A model generated the notes under the pieces. It did not search any database. It was not told the DNA's origin and was given only the letters and a program-made list of their open reading frames with translations. This document shows, piece after piece, positions 1 to 13,130 of a stretch of 64,000 bases of DNA. Source of the stretch: Diphasiastrum complanatum (taxonomy: Eukaryota > Streptophyta > Lycopodiopsida > Lycopodiales > Lycopodiaceae); contig CM055110.1 of the NCBI GenBank assembly GCA_029204225.1, positions 17,116,093-17,180,092 of the forward strand. The letters are read 5' to 3'. Position 1 is the stretch's first letter, and each line of letters begins with the position of its first letter. Both the position numbers and the translations under genes were made by a program.

Positions 1-1699
1 TGGAATTATTTACAGCATGAATAACATTCCTTTTTACCTTCCCAGCAAGCTATCAGACCTGTAAATTGATGGCCGGTGGCTTATGCACCATCTCCATCAA
101 GTTTGAAGCTATTTTGACTTCTACAAATCAAGAAATCTTCGTTCTCAGCATATACTGCATCTTAGGATCAGTATGAATGCTTCATGGAAGTCTAATTGAT
201 TGTTTAAGACTGTTGGTAGCATCAATTTTGGGCTGGAATGGGTGTTTGCACGTTTTCTGATCATTTGGTCTAGGAAAAGTGCGCCCTACTATAGATTTTA
301 TGACACTCTGATCTCACACGTGTGAAGCCTAGGTGGCAGGCTGATGTGGCAAGTATCTTGTTCAGTTGGTCTCCTTCTGTACTGAGCTTTACAACACCCA
401 ATTTGGTGTCTTGTAGCCAAAGTTATGATCATCTAAAATTTTGCAGTTTTGTGAGTAAAATTGGCAAAATTTGAAATTGTTCTAATTGCATGCCAGTCAT
501 TTCCCTAATTTGTAGTACTGTGCTTGCATGGATTGGTTGCATACTGATTCTCAGAGCGATTCAGACATGCATGATGGGTTTACAATCGATTTGAGTGGTC
601 ATACGCATGTGCTCTGACAGTTGGGTCACAAATCAGTGATATTGGCTGACAAATTCCGTAAAACTGAAGTTTACGTAAAAAATTTCGGAATGATGTTTTG
701 TGACTGATGTAGTGTGCTTTGCATGCCAGTTTGACATTGGGTTAGTAACATTAAAAATTGGACAGTGTTTCGATTTTTCTATTTCGATTGCCTTTTGTAC
801 TAGCAACATTTTCGTCAGAATTTTTGAATTGCGTAAAATAAAAAAAAAAATTGAGTTTTTCAAAAAAAATCAAAATTTCGGTCATTTTTTCTTTATCTAT
901 GGAATCGGTTTAGATTAGTGAATTGATTAAATTGAGTTTATCAATCAAAATTGGTTACAGTGTTTTCACTAAGTTTAAATTATTTCTCGGTGATAGATAA
1001 GTTAAAATTGACAGAAGAACCGTAATGAAATTGCCGACAGTTTTTATTGTACTGTCATTTTTTTTTAACTTTTGGAGTCGAGAATTCCCAGATTGAAAGT
1101 TAAAATTTGAGTTTTTTTTTTCTTATTTTGTTGAATTTCAATTTAGCTAAAAATTTGAAATCAGCTACTTGTCTGATAGTTTTCTAATCGATTCTGATCA
1201 CTAGAAATCAGTCAATTACCGTTTGTGCAAGATACTCGTTAAATTCGAATTAAAATCATCAAACAATATGAAATGACCATATTGAATGAGTGGCAACAAT
1301 AGTTTTTATCTAGACAATAAATATGACATGATACGGTTCAAGAATTACTAAAATCCTATTGGTGGGATTTCCATTAATGTAATTTCATATTATGTGTTTG
1401 GATAGGTTTTGTCAATATTAACGGAGTAATGCCAAACCAATCAATAAACAGAAAAAACAGTCCAATTTTATTGGAAAATTTGTAATAATAGGAATCACAT
1501 AACTGATTTCATTCCCAGTAAAATCCTATGGTGAATTATATTCAAAAGATCAGACTAGTATTGTTTCACATACTAGTAAATGATTTTTGATATATTAGAT
1601 ATTCAGCCCAGGTATAGGACAAAAATGAAATTGTTTTATACTTTTTCTTACTGGAAATAATTTTTTAAACATTCACTAATGTTGTTACGTCTTCTTGGT
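1..1699. other. Non-coding AT-rich DNA, nothing recognised
   Basis: No convincing reading frame, RNA gene or repeat boundary is visible here. Short overlapping frames on both strands near 633-918 lie in A/T-rich sequence and look accidental. Confidence 0.5.
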
Positions 1700-4600
1700 G
1701 CCTTAGCTTAAATAGATTTTCAGGGAACTGAAAATTCTAAGGAGGGAAGAAGAGTGGACATCAGAGGTAGTAAGTGTGATCGAGAAATGTATTTCGCAGT
1801 TAGGATTTTGGTAATCCCTGTAAATAATTGCTAATACTGGATATTAATTTCCTGGATTAAATTCATTTAATTGAATTAATAAATGCTATCTTTGTAACCA
1901 TTGAGTTATCCATAGATTTGGATGTCAATTGTGATGTTAGAAGGGAAATCTGATATGTGGATTACATTGGATCTATTAGTTCAGTGAAGTTTGTCCCTAG
2001 TTTTGATGCATCAGTAGGGTTTTGAAGTTTATAACTAACTTGGAAGGATCAGAATGTAATGTAGAACCATGTTAATTCTTCTGTTTCAATCACAGGATCA
2101 GATGTGGATTTGAGGTATCCATCTGATAGACATGCCAGTCATCCGAATGATTGGATTCCAGTTTTTGGGAACAAGAGCTAATATCCTATATAGATTATAG
2201 GACAACTAGATAATCAGTGGATCTCTAGAATATCAGATAAGATGGTTAAGATTTTTCTGGAAGGAAAAGTTGATGGTATGAGACATCAATAATTTTGGAA
2301 AGGAAATTCTAGGACTGTAAAAATTTGATGTACCTAGTCGCGATATGGGAAAGAAGAAAACCATTCGATCAAATGTGGGGTATTTTGGAAAATTTTGAGG
2401 TTTAATCTAGATCCTAATATGGTATCTCATTATTTACAAAATCAGAGGCCCTCAAATCTATTTCTTGCTTTCTTAATTAATCTTTTACTTATTAGTAATT
2501 TCTTGAATATAAGATATTAGACTGATTTATATGATTCTTTCCAGCATGAAGTTATTCTTATGAAAGAATGTTATGTCATATAAATTACTACTTGAAATTA
2601 CTACTTGTGTGAATAGACGTGGAATTCAGATAAATTCTAAGGTTAAAATATTTCAATTTCTTAAACCTAGAATATCTCTGTTGCATAAATGGATTTCGAT
2701 GGAATAGTAGTTTCTATCACTCAGATTGGAAATATTTGAAGGAGAAGTCTTGGTTGTAATGAAATGAATCCTTTAGTGGAAGCACTTATTACTGACTTTT
2801 CTTGGATTTGGATATGTTCATATATTATCTTTCCAGTTAACTTTTATTGAAATTGATAATCTCTTTAAAAGGAGGGGTGAAGTGGTGAGATAAATTTCTA
2901 TTTGAAATTCTGTGGGTTGCATAGTTTTCGGAAAAGAAGTAGTTGTGGTATAGAAATGAGTTTTTTCTGGGAGTAATTTTGGATAGATTTAGAGTAAGAT
3001 GCCTAATTGGAACTTTTCGAATAAGGAGAATTCTCTAGGCATTTTGTGGACAATTTGGAACAAGTTTGGAATTTGAATCATTATCTATAAGTAGTACAGT
3101 AAAAGGTCAAAGTTTACTAATTGCATTTTGATTGGAATAGAAGTAAGTTTGATCAGAAGTTAAGTCTAAAAATTCTGTATTGGATCAACCTAATCTTAGT
3201 TTAGTACTAGGATCAGAGAGGGGTTGATTGAGTGAAAGAAATTATGCTATTAAAAGAAATTGGATTGGAAAACTGCTGAGAGTGAATTTGATATGTTATT
3301 TACTCATGAGAAATATAAAATATTTTGTAGCTGAGTTACAAGATCTCAGTGAGATATGTGAGTAACATATGTGGGTTCTGGAGGAATCTGCCAGGTAAGA
3401 ATGTGTTTATGTATTGGGTCATAGTGAGATTATTCACATATGTGCACAATTAATCTTGTATGAATCCACTGTGTATTCCTAGTTACTAAGGTTATCTGGT
3501 GCACTTAACCTAGTTGGCGAACATAAGCATATGATCAAGTATTGTTTTGACAGATACTTGCTGAGTTAACAAATCTTTGTGGGAAGATTTATGGATTAAC
3601 TTATAAATGATTTGGGTAAGGATCTAAATGTGGTGTCATACTAGTATAATTGAATTCTTCACGTAGACATTTGAGATTTCTGAATTATTGGCAATTAACT
3701 TGAGTAGTCGATTACTCCAGGATGAAGTTAATTGGTAAAATGATCAGTGTGAAGTGGATTCACCAGAAACTGATGGTTTTGAGTTATATTGCTTGTAAGA
3801 CGCATGATTAGTGAATCATTTGGGTTCATCAGTTAAAATTATATGCATTGGATATATAGTATTCTTGGGATAGAGTATTCCTTAGTTAAGGAATAGACTT
3901 GGCTCATTAGTGATTGTATTTCAGAGAGCTCAAATGGATAACGAATCATAATGAATCCAAGAATAACAACTAAATTGATATTCAGCAGGACTTTGGATAT
4001 CTAGATTTGATTCTAGACTGTAATCTAAAGTTTTTTTTGTAGTTGAAGATGCTTATCATTTTGGTATGCTTTCTGTCTTTACTTAGCAGTGGTATATAGA
4101 ACTTGGAAATCTAGCACTTCTGTCAAAGAATCCTGTTAAGAGAATGTTCCTAAAATCTCGTGTTTTTCTGTTGAGAAAGATTTTGGAATGATTCTTACTT
4201 TTCTTGGGTTATGTTGGACATATACTCCAGTATCCTTTAAATAATTAAGTATGATTTTGGATTCCAGAAAGTTATGGTTGATGAATCATACGAGTCTTCA
4301 TATTTATGGTTGACGGATCATAAATAGATACTTAATTATTGTTAGAGGATTATAAGAAATGGTGATGATTCTTAAGTGTGATGGATTATTCTTGACCTAT
4401 TATTTGAGTAAGAATTCAGATCAGTGTTTTGAATCTCTCTACTCTAGTATTTTATTTGAAAACCTATGGATCTCACAGACATTCTCACAAGATAAGTATT
4501 TTATTTGTGGAGAATTTTTTTAATTAGTGGATGTTATTCTGCTACAGTTTATGGTCTGCAGATGCTTGAGTACAGTTCTTCATTTGATTGGATCTCTAGT

Positions 4601-4959
4601 TATCATAGGAGACAAACAAGTCTATTAATGAAAGTTATTTTCTGGTATTTGGTACTAGAAACATGAGCATTTAACTCAAAAGAATATCTGGGATACTCAG
4701 AGTTGAGTTTTAATCATTCTATATCTTAATGATTCTTCTAGAGATTCTAATTGAATGAATTATCATATCTTAGAATTTGGATTCTAAGGATATTTGTACT
4801 TGAAAGCTTATGAATTATCTGTCAGAATTGTGGATAATTTCAGACTGTAATTATAATTATTTTAGTATTTCTTTAACTTTAATCTCTTAAGTTAGGTTAT
4901 TTCACCCAGTGTTTCATGTAAGTGCTTTGCATGAAGGTGATGTTACTAGCTTGAGGTGA
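1700..4959 (+). pseudogene. Heavily decayed plus-strand retroelement DNA, possible gypsy integrase end
   Basis: The plus strand is strikingly poor in C relative to G (17 G against 1 C in 2941-3000), which is unlike the flanks. No frame is open. At 4894-4944 the plus strand reads RLFHPVFHVSALHEGD, which resembles the 'HPVFHVS-L' block at the C-terminus of Ty3/gypsy integrases. At 4560-4640 a phrase ending SSYHRRQT resembles a damaged form of the integrase block around the catalytic glutamate. This would be the 3' end of a very old plus-strand gypsy pol. The evidence is two short similarities and a base skew, so the call is tentative. Confidence 0.28.
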
Positions 4960-5331
4960 CTGTAACCCAGATGGAAAAATTTATCGCTTAGTGTACTTTT
5001 CAAACCTGAGTTGTACTCCAGTGTAGAGATTATCACTTGGAAAATAGGATTATCTCTGAGTACTTGTTTGATGTAAAAGTTAGACTAAGGATAATGATTT
5101 TCTAGGTTGATATTGAGAGTTAAAAGAACTGTTTTTGTTATTCTTTCCTATTTAGAGAGCTTCTAAGGATAGAAGCAGTTTAAAGAGAGAAGAACGTTAT
5201 GTCCATGGCTAGTAAATAGGATTCAGTATATTCCTAGTCTTGGATACACGGTACTCCAGTAAATCAAGCTGTTAGTTATGCAATGTCATACTGGATGTGA
5301 CCCGAAAGTAACTAATATCCTTGTGAGACCC

Positions 5332-5727
5332 AAAACACACTAAATGGAGTTCAGACAAGGTTTGGGACAGTCAAGACATGTGTAGAGTTATCAATAGCAA
5401 TTCTATAAATAGTTGGTCCATGCTTAGGACTCTATTCTAGGTGAATCTATGTATAGGAAACTTAGGGCTATGCATGGCTATGTGCCTAGGTTGCTTTTGG
5501 CTCTGTATATTGAGGCCAAACTCGCCCTACTCCTCATTGTGGTCATTGATTCATTGCCAGAGTTTCACTGTACCTTCATGCTTTTTATTTCTTGGCTTGG
5601 GGGTGAAGCTTCTAGAGTTGATTGGCTGCTTCTACTTGGTTGGGTGGTTGCTCCATAGTGTGTTTTCCATTGTGTTTTGTCTTGTAAGCAGGATCTTAGG
5701 GAGCTTCTCTTATAACTTGGTATCAGA
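5332..5727 (+). mobile_element. LTR with Met-tRNA-type primer binding site
   Basis: The segment begins TGTGAGACCC, has a TATAAATAG box near 5402, and is followed by TGGTATCAGA at 5718-5727. That matches the first ten bases of the initiator Met-tRNA primer site used by many plant LTR retrotransposons. The left end is set only by the TG start and the right end by the primer site, so the LTR of about 385 bp is approximate. The element body that should follow is not recognisable; a relic in the opposite orientation starts at 5896. Confidence 0.5.
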
Positions 5728-5895
5728 TTTTTCGACCGTAACATTGGCAACTAGTTCCACTTTGGATGCATGTTGCGAAAAGGCCTTGAGTGGAAGTGCT
5801 TCCATGTAGTTAAGGATTTGAATATCATAAATGTCCAAATTGTCTGGAAAATTCTGAATTCGTAAGACATTCTTGTCATCTACGAATAAATCTTT

Positions 5896-8290
5896 TCATT
5901 CATCAGTAGGTAACCATACAACATTTAGCAACTCATTATTGTGTGAAAGAATGTCAATATAATTGATATTAATGGTAGGTGTATCTAGATTAGGTAATTG
6001 TTCGTTATCGGTCAGGGGAAGATAGGTACAATCATCCTGATGTTGAGCATCGTAATCGGCATTCACACAATCAATGGTAGCTAAAATGTGACTCCAGTTT
6101 ATGATATCAGTAGATTTAACATAATGACCTTTTTCGTGGGTGGACTGGTATGGCTCAAACACTGAATTAGTGGTCGAAGATTCCTCGTCATGAATTTGTG
6201 CAGGTTTGAGTTTGCCAGATGAATCGATTGTGACAGAGCTATCTCTATTTCCAAAGGTGACTCGGCCTTTGCTCCAGTCGTGAACGAATCTTGCATTGGT
6301 GAGCTATGGGCGACCAAGTAGTAACTCATAGGAATAGGCATTACTAGGAATATCGAGTACAACTAGATCTACAAAAAACTTCAGGCCTCCTAGTTTGATC
6401 AGCACTTGCGAAAGGAAACTGGTAGGTCGGACCACACTTTGATCAGCCATCCTAAGCTGACAAGTGGGTTTGATAAGTTTGTCTCTCATATTCTATTCTA
6501 ACATGAGGGATGTGGAAATGATGTTAATGCCAGAACCACCATCTAGAACAGCTAGCAGTTCGCGAGATTGGTGATGGGTAGCTAGAATCTTGATGTTGCC
6601 CCACTCATTGAGTGGATTTGTGAGGTGTAATGACATTTCGGGCAACTCATTAGGGGTGGCGGTGTCAGTGGATTGGATTTGGTGTTTCCATTTTCCAACA
6701 TGCTTCCAGAGAACATGGAAAGGGATAGTCACATTAGCTTGCAATAAATCCCCCCAGACTTCAGTGCCTTCAAGGGATTTGGTTTCAAAAGGCTTGTGAG
6801 GTACTTTGTGGGAGGTGGAAGATTATTGGTCTACATTGCGAATTTGCTGGCAATACTGATGACGCAGTTGAATTTCTTCAGATGGGTGAGGATAAACAAT
6901 AGGTGTCGAGTCTTCACCTGGAGGTACATTTTGCTGGGTGCAACAGTAGGGGCTTGGCGTTGGGTTTGTGCACAAGTTAAGGCCCATGTTAGATGAGTTT
7001 CAACTGGCAATGTTTCTACTTGCACAGAATAGACATGATCAGTTGGTTTAGATTGGAATGGACAATCCTTCACGTAGTGTTCAATGTCACAATTTTCACA
7101 AGCTGGTGGGAAGCAAAGTTTATCTGGACAATGAATACTTGGGTGTTTACTTGTGCAGATAAAACATCCTCGTATTGCTGGAAGTTGATGCATGGCAAAC
7201 ACAGCTTGGTTAGGATCGTAGGTTTGGGCATTGGGGTCAACCACTTGAGCATTAGGATCATATGTATAATAAACAACTGTCTCAGTGGTGTACTTCAGTT
7301 GAGTAGTGTCTTCCACATAATAAGTTGTTGGGTCGATGATATGATCAAGATAGTGGACAACTTGGTGTGGAGCGGGTTGGTTGCCAACAAACTATTGACG
7401 TGGTTGGTACTGATTTGGTGCAGTTGGTTGTGGTTGGTATGCCCCTAGTCATGGAATGGACTGTTGTGGAGGGTAGGGGCGGTATGCTCGATACATGGGT
7501 CTGGGTACTGATGGAAAATGATTTTGTAGTTGAGCAGTGTGATGCTGTGAGCAGATCGGACACCAGACATTCTCTCTTGCTGGAAAAGATTTTTCAGCAA
7601 TAACTTTTATGGTGGTTTGAAAATCAACAGTGAGTTTATCCATATGAGTTTGTTGAGCTTTCTGTCAGGTGTCCATTTGATGCAGAAGTTTGGAAGATTG
7701 GGTGGTATTTTCATGCTTCAGGTGGTTAAGACGTTTAGGATTCTTAGATTTCTTTTCATGATTATCAAAGTCAATATTAGAACCTTCGTCTTCTTCATAG
7801 ATAGTATTAGTCATTACGTGTTTAAGTTGATCATAAAAGTCAACTGGTTTTAATTCACGGCGGATGTTTTTAGGCAGTCCAACCAAGAACAATTTGATGG
7901 CCATACGTTCGGTGATATTTTTGTCAACACATTCTACTTTGAGACATTTAAAACGTTCCATGTAGTTTCGAACTGACTCTTTGCGACACATCTTGAATGG
8001 GCTCTGAGTCAGTTTCGATAGTTTGAAACGCTTGATGAGGACGTCCTTGAAGGTAGTCCAGGAAGCAAGATCAGGAGCTTCAAAGTTGAGATACCACTCT
8101 TTGGATGTTCCATAAAGTACCATTGGGAATAGTCAGAGCTTTTGGGTTCAGAGGTATCTCCCTAGAAACGGCATGCATTAATCTAAGTGGATTAGATTCT
8201 CCATCGTACTTTGGTGCATCGATACGTGGAATCCTGTGTTCTAGTTGTGGAGGAATCAAATTGGAAGATTCAATCTTGAGACATGATGCA
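5896..8290 (-). pseudogene. Ty3/gypsy (Tat/Athila-like) gag-protease relic
   Basis: Read on the minus strand, this is a broken gag-protease. The capsid part at about 8290-7665 has the usual gag run (YGTSKEWYLNFEAPDLASW, then a basic-aromatic stretch and a GLPKNIRRELK block). A Cys-His-rich region at about 7200-7040 contains CFICTSKHPSIHC and CENCDIEHYVKDC, like paired zinc knuckles. The protease part at 6744-6100 shows AVLDGGSGINIIS, the Asp-containing active-site strand, then RMADQS and ELLLGRPW, all typical of this lineage. It is spread over several frames with stops, including a 1-bp frameshift near 8124. Reverse transcriptase is not found to the left. The protein is dead; the lineage call rests on the protease signature and the tRNA-Asp-type primer site upstream. 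Confidence 0.8.
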
Positions 8291-9141
8291 GTATGAGGAG
8301 CAGAGTAACAGTATAGATGACTAGGGTAATATTGTACTTGGCCAAAAAGTCAAAAAGGGCAGTTTTTTTGCAGAATGGAGGATTTCGGACAAAAATTGAA
8401 CTTTTGTGCTGTAACAAAATTTGTGGACAGGCCTAGAAATCGTGGACAGTAAGATAAATCCAACTATAGTACTCGCGAATTCTAACAGGGGGTGCTTTTT
8501 GTCAAAATACTGATGTTTGATATTTTTTTTGGAAATTTTCTTAAGGATAGAATTCCCAGAGGGTATAGAGAAATTGTGCTCACTGTGGATGATTTTGCGG
8601 TATGACTGGTGATTTCTAATACTGAGGTTTTATTGATAGACAAGGGAATGGTGAAAAAAAAGTGAGTTTCTGACAGAAAACAGACAAAATCTCAGAGAGA
8701 GAATTTGTAGAGCTGTTGGAGGACTAATCTTTGATAGATCTAGCCTCAGTAAAGCCGACGAATTCTAAGACCAAGATTTGGGTGGAAAACAATGGATTTT
8801 GACAATATATCAGTGTGTTTTCAGAGAATCTGAACAAGGTCAGAATTTGTGGAGGTGATAAAATGGAAGATCAGTGTCTGTTATGGCTATAGACAGATCG
8901 ACGAATTCTAGTATACCTATTGGTTGAAAAAATGTCACTTGGGTCACTTCTTTCAAAGAAAATGCCCAAGTTGACACTTTTGTTGCTTCCCCTCGGCTTG
9001 ATAGGTTGCTCCACAGCTCGTTTAGGTCCTGAAGAGAAGGCTCGTGTTGTGGTTGGAAGATAAAAAGCAAGCAAGCATACACACAAACACGGAAGCGAAA
9101 AAACAAAAGGAAAAGAAGCTAGGTAGAAAAAGCTTAAAAAG
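8291..9141 (-). other. Untranslated leader of the Tat-like element
   Basis: This lies between the primer site at 9142-9155 and the gag relic. No reading frame is supported. A leader of about 850 bp fits an LTR retrotransposon of this lineage. Confidence 0.45.
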
Positions 9142-9155
9142 CGGCAACGACACCA
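9142..9155 (-). promoter_or_regulatory. Degenerate tRNA-Asp-type primer binding site
   Basis: The minus strand reads TGGTGTCGTTGCCG. The tRNA-Asp primer site of Athila/Tat elements is TGGCGCCGTTGCCGG, so the two differences here are both C-to-T, as expected from methyl-cytosine decay. It lies directly upstream of the gag relic in the same orientation, which supports the lineage call. Confidence 0.6.
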
Positions 9156-9156
9156 A

Positions 9157-9700
9157 TGTTGGAAGTATTTCTAGTTCATGTGATGGCTAGATCTACTCAC
9201 GGTGTGGTATAGTATAGAGAGGATTGTCCACCTTTTAATAACCTACCAAAATCTTAAGGCTTTCCCAACTAGTGCCGCAAACTAGTGCCCGCCGGAACTG
9301 TGATAAAACTAACTAAGATAACAAGCAATAAAATCCTTGCTAAGGCTTACCCAACTAGCAAGTTCACTAAGCTAGATTCTAATTCAACACCCAGAAGGGA
9401 GATAGAAATAATAGATTGCGGCTAACTAAATAATCAACGAACAAATACATGCCACAATACACACCAATGAGAAGGAGGCAAGAGGACGCCCGAGCACCTT
9501 CCCTCAAGCTATGCACCTTCCCAAAGGGGACACAAATGAATAGAATGATAGTCTAAAAAATAGAGAGCAAGATAGTTTAATCTCAAAAGTGTCGTGTACA
9601 TGGAAAATACCTCTCCTTTTATAGCAAGGAGGGTCTTCCATAAGTATTCACTAACTTTTGGGATTAATTTAAAACTAGCCATTCTAGAACTTCAGATAAC
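9157..9700 (-). mobile_element. 5' LTR (R-U5 and promoter) of the Tat-like element
   Basis: The LTR ends in ...CCAACA on the minus strand immediately before the primer site. A TATA box (GCTATAAAAGG on the minus strand) lies near 9615-9626. The upstream (right-hand) end of the LTR was not located and may lie well beyond 9700. Confidence 0.5.
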
Positions 9701-11079
9701 TCAAGACAAATATTTCTAAGCTTATCACCAAGACTCACGATTTCATTTGTGACATACTTGCATCTATTGCACATGAATGCGACTTTCATGTTGTCCAAGT
9801 GCAAACTCACATTTTGTCTGTGTCTAATTCGCAGTTGATTTTATTTTTTCATATGAGGGGATTCTCACCCTTGGGATGTTGTTGTTGTTGATGGACCTCC
9901 TTCGCCATGCTTCAATTATCCAAGGTGCTACTAGTTCTCATGCAGCTCAAGATAAAGAGCGAGATTATTCACATCGCACTCTTGGAGAAGACTTTATTTT
10001 TTTTGTCTTGGACTTATGGGTGCCTGCATAAGAAATTCGATGATTTTCTATCAACTTGTGTAGGATTTGCAAGGAAACTCAAGGACATGATGCATCATCT
10101 TTATCTATTGTTACATCCTATTATCATCAACAAGTTTCTACGTGACTTTACAATGAATTCAAGCACTTGAAATACTTCGACATGTTGTAGTTGTGGAAAC
10201 GACTGCTTCATAACTTCCTGCACTACCTAAACTTGCAATTATCTTAGCTAGTGACTTATGTCAAAAAGCAGTAGGCTTTCAATAGCTACTTTGTGAGATT
10301 TTTGCTTTGTTATAGTTGATGTACGATGTCTCAATTTTCCTTATGGCCTTTATACTTTCTACATGCATTCCTTTGTACTCCAATGGGTTTTCCCATCTTT
10401 TATTACTGAAAATAGGAAGTTTCTCTTTTGAACAAGCTCACCAAAGTAGACACTCTATCTCACAAGGAATTGGAAGATATTGACACCTAGAGATTGCCTA
10501 CTTTGATCTCACTCAAGTTGTAAACTCAAAATTGGACTCCTCACTATTCCACACACTTTAGTGGGATCTCAACTTGACCCTCACACTTTCACAAAGAAAG
10601 ATTGACTAGAATCAATTTGAGTTTCATACACTTTCTTGCCAATTTGACACATAGAATGAGGATTTTTGACTTGTACAACCACTCAAAAGATCTCCTTTCC
10701 TCCCAAAGCTATGATCTCAGATTAGGCCTACAAAAACACGTTTTGACACCTAAATGATAGATCAAAACACCAGATTCGATGACCCAAACACAAATCTACC
10801 AATAGATTTGAAAATCTTGTAGCTTTGTCCACACTTAGCACAAGAAAAATCACCAAAATCTCAATACATGCTAATTTGCGACTAACTCAAAGAAATGGCC
10901 TCCTTTCTAGTCCTACACACTTCCACACGTGTGAGGAAGACACCTAAGAAACAATGATTGATCCCAAATTTCCAATGCTACACTTGTTATAAACTCACCA
11001 CTCCAAAACTAGCTTTTTTATCTCAAAACGTGCTAGTTTGGGACTCTACTTTGGATCAAACACTCAACCTCTTGGTCAA
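9701..11079. other. Non-coding, probably more LTR or element-derived DNA
   Basis: No supported gene. The left part may belong to the LTR of the Tat-like element. The region 10440-11079 is C/A-rich on the plus strand and may be the leader of the minus-strand element whose LTR relic starts at 11093. Confidence 0.35.
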
Positions 11080-11640
11080 GGCTTCAATACCATGTGAAAT
11101 TAATGAATTTTAGGACGTGAAGCAGACCTAATCAATCCACAAGAGGGATTGGAAGCATTGCTATCATCATTTCCATCATTAAATGCAAGATAGTAATAAC
11201 AAGCAAGACCAATCAAGATGTAAGTGTAAATTGATCAAAGAGGATTCACTCGCATGCATTTCAGATTGTTGTACAAAATCAGACATAAATGCATTGGACA
11301 CTACAAATTGCATGCAAGAGAGAGATCTAGACAGCTCGAATGAAAAATTCTCATTTCTCCTTGAAATTGTATGTATATAATGAGCTTCAAAATAGGTATA
11401 TGCATAAAGCATGAGATTTGTGCTGATCTGACCTGTTTCACACATGTGATACAATCTTGTGACTTGTCCTTTGCCCCCTCCTAAAGTCTCATACCAATAT
11501 ATAGCCATCCAATCAAATTGCACCAACTCAAAAAGTCTAGATTTGAGGAAAATCGATTCTAACTTGAAAAACTTGACTATTGGCCTTTGAGATTATGTAC
11601 TAGCCAACCTAGGCCTATCTTTCACGCATGGGAACAGTCT
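11080..11640 (-). mobile_element. LTR relic with degenerate Met-tRNA primer site
   Basis: The minus strand at 11092-11080 reads TGGTATTGAAGCC, a decayed TGGTATCAGAGCC primer site. The LTR to its right ends in CA on the minus strand. The body 11170-11640 resembles 34930-35440 in order and wording: a 'gagcttcaaaa' block, 'tttcacacatg', 'gccatccaatcaaattgca' and 'ctagatttgagg'. The two are divergent copies of one LTR family. The far end is undefined. Confidence 0.5.
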
Positions 11641-11914
11641 CCATAGGTGTGAAATTACTCTATTTACATAATATATAGTTTTATTCAAGCTAGTATTTTA
11701 TTTTTTCACAAACTTGATCTAAATTGATCATTTTCCTTCATTGTTAAAGGAGCTTATGTTTCCTAGATGCAATTTTCTAACATCATTGGCTTTATGTGGG
11801 ACTTTAGTCCCCATTGCTAGTCAAGTGTTGACTAGCACCAAGTTCATGTACTAGCTGTCACTTTTGTTTTTTTTTCTTGGAGTTTTGTCATGAATAGATA
11901 TGGTTCAATATCAT

Positions 11915-12112
11915 TTATGGAAGTTTTTGAGACATGTGCTTGGGTTTTTTTTTTTTTTTTTTTTCCCGATTCTTATTGAAGATCCTTTTCGTGCATTCTT
12001 TTCTATCATGGCCATACTTTCTGCAATATTTACTAAAGAGTCTACTGGATTTCAGGTTTTGCCACTTGTACTTATGACTTTGCAACTTATATTTTTTCTT
12101 GGATTGATCCAA
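11915..12112 (-). pseudogene. Possible copia gag zinc-knuckle relic
   Basis: A 65-codon minus-strand frame contains YCRKYGHDRKEC, which matches the second half of a CX2CX4HX4C retroviral zinc knuckle; the first Cys is replaced by Ser. The frame then runs into a lysine run made by the T-tract at 11946-11964. It is a weak, isolated match with no neighbouring pol. Confidence 0.3.
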
Positions 12113-12202
12113 AGCACTTGAGACGTGGAACGGAAAAACTTTTTGTTTTTGAAAAACAATGGCAATAATTTGTCATATCCTTGGTCAATAATTTTGTTTC
12201 CT

Positions 12203-12377
12203 TTAATCTCTTCTTGGAATAGCATTGAAATTAACTTCTAAATGGTTAAATCTTAGTTGGGCAACTTCACATAATAAATACGTCGCTAATTTTTTTTTTA
12301 TTAATCTCTTCTCAAAATAACATTAAGGTTAAGTTCTAAATGGTTAAATCTTAGTTGGACAACTTCACATAATAAAT
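12203..12377. repeat. Tandem duplication, two copies of about 77 bp
   Basis: 12203-12279 and 12301-12377 share the same sequence from 'ttaatctcttc' through 'taaatggttaaatcttagttg' to 'cttcacataataaat' with a handful of differences. A T-rich spacer separates them. No coding content. Confidence 0.75.
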
Positions 12378-13050
12378 GCCTCTAAAGTAACTTAATGCAC
12401 ATTACTACTCTCTAATCTACTTATACCACATAGGGACACAACATGACTGAAAATAAGACACATCAAACTAGCACATGATCATATAATCTTGGATGTCTAT
12501 TTTCATACTTGGCCAAAATATGAAACTCTAGCTCTAATAGATGTTTCTAAGAAAATGACTTTCTCATCAATAAGTCAATGAAATGCGAGGATAAATTGAG
12601 CCATTCTTGTGAGTCTGTCAACTACAATTAAGATCGTAGTATGTTGTTGTTGTGTATGTGGCAAGTGCAAAATAAGGCCATATTACATCTCCCTAATAGA
12701 ACACCATGCATACAACTTGAATCAAAGTGCAAACCTCAAGATGAGAAAAACTTTCCAAGAGCTAATATTGTCATGAAAACATATTAGCTATTTGTGTAAT
12801 TAGTTCAATCACATTTATTCTCACATATTTTGAAAAATGATAAATATCATCCTTATATGACAAGGGCTTTGCAGGAATATACAATATCCAACAACATTCT
12901 TGTTTTATGCATTTGTTCTCTTTCAAATTTAGAGTCTAATGGGAGACATTTTAATTTGAATTCAAGACTTACAAACACATTATTGGCTGGAACATAAGAT
13001 ATAATTGCATCAACACGTGCTCTAACTATGCCTTTCATTATTATCATATT
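12378..13050. other. Non-coding, nothing recognised
   Basis: No supported reading frame or repeat boundary. The minus-strand frame of 102 codons at 12853-13161 overlaps the SINE copy and is judged accidental. Confidence 0.4.
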
Positions 13051-13054
13051 AATG

Positions 13055-13130
13055 GAGTTGGCTCCGTTGGTTACCTTGGCGGGGGCCAAAGTTTCTTTGG
13101 TCCCAAGTTCGAGGCACCCCTTTGGAAACC
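13055..13130 (+). repeat. tRNA-like SINE, diverged copy
   Basis: This matches the 40655-40740 unit: an A-box-like GTTGGCTCCGTTGG, then 'ccaaagtttctttgg', a B-box-like AAGTTCGAGGC, and the 'ttggaaacc' tail. Possible decayed target duplications are the similar 13-mers just left (ttattatcatatt) and right (ttattagtatatt), 11 of 13 identical. Confidence 0.7.

Noticed and set aside
6993-7448. 151-codon plus-strand frame
   Set aside because: It lies antisense to the zinc-knuckle region of the Tat-like gag relic and has no domain.
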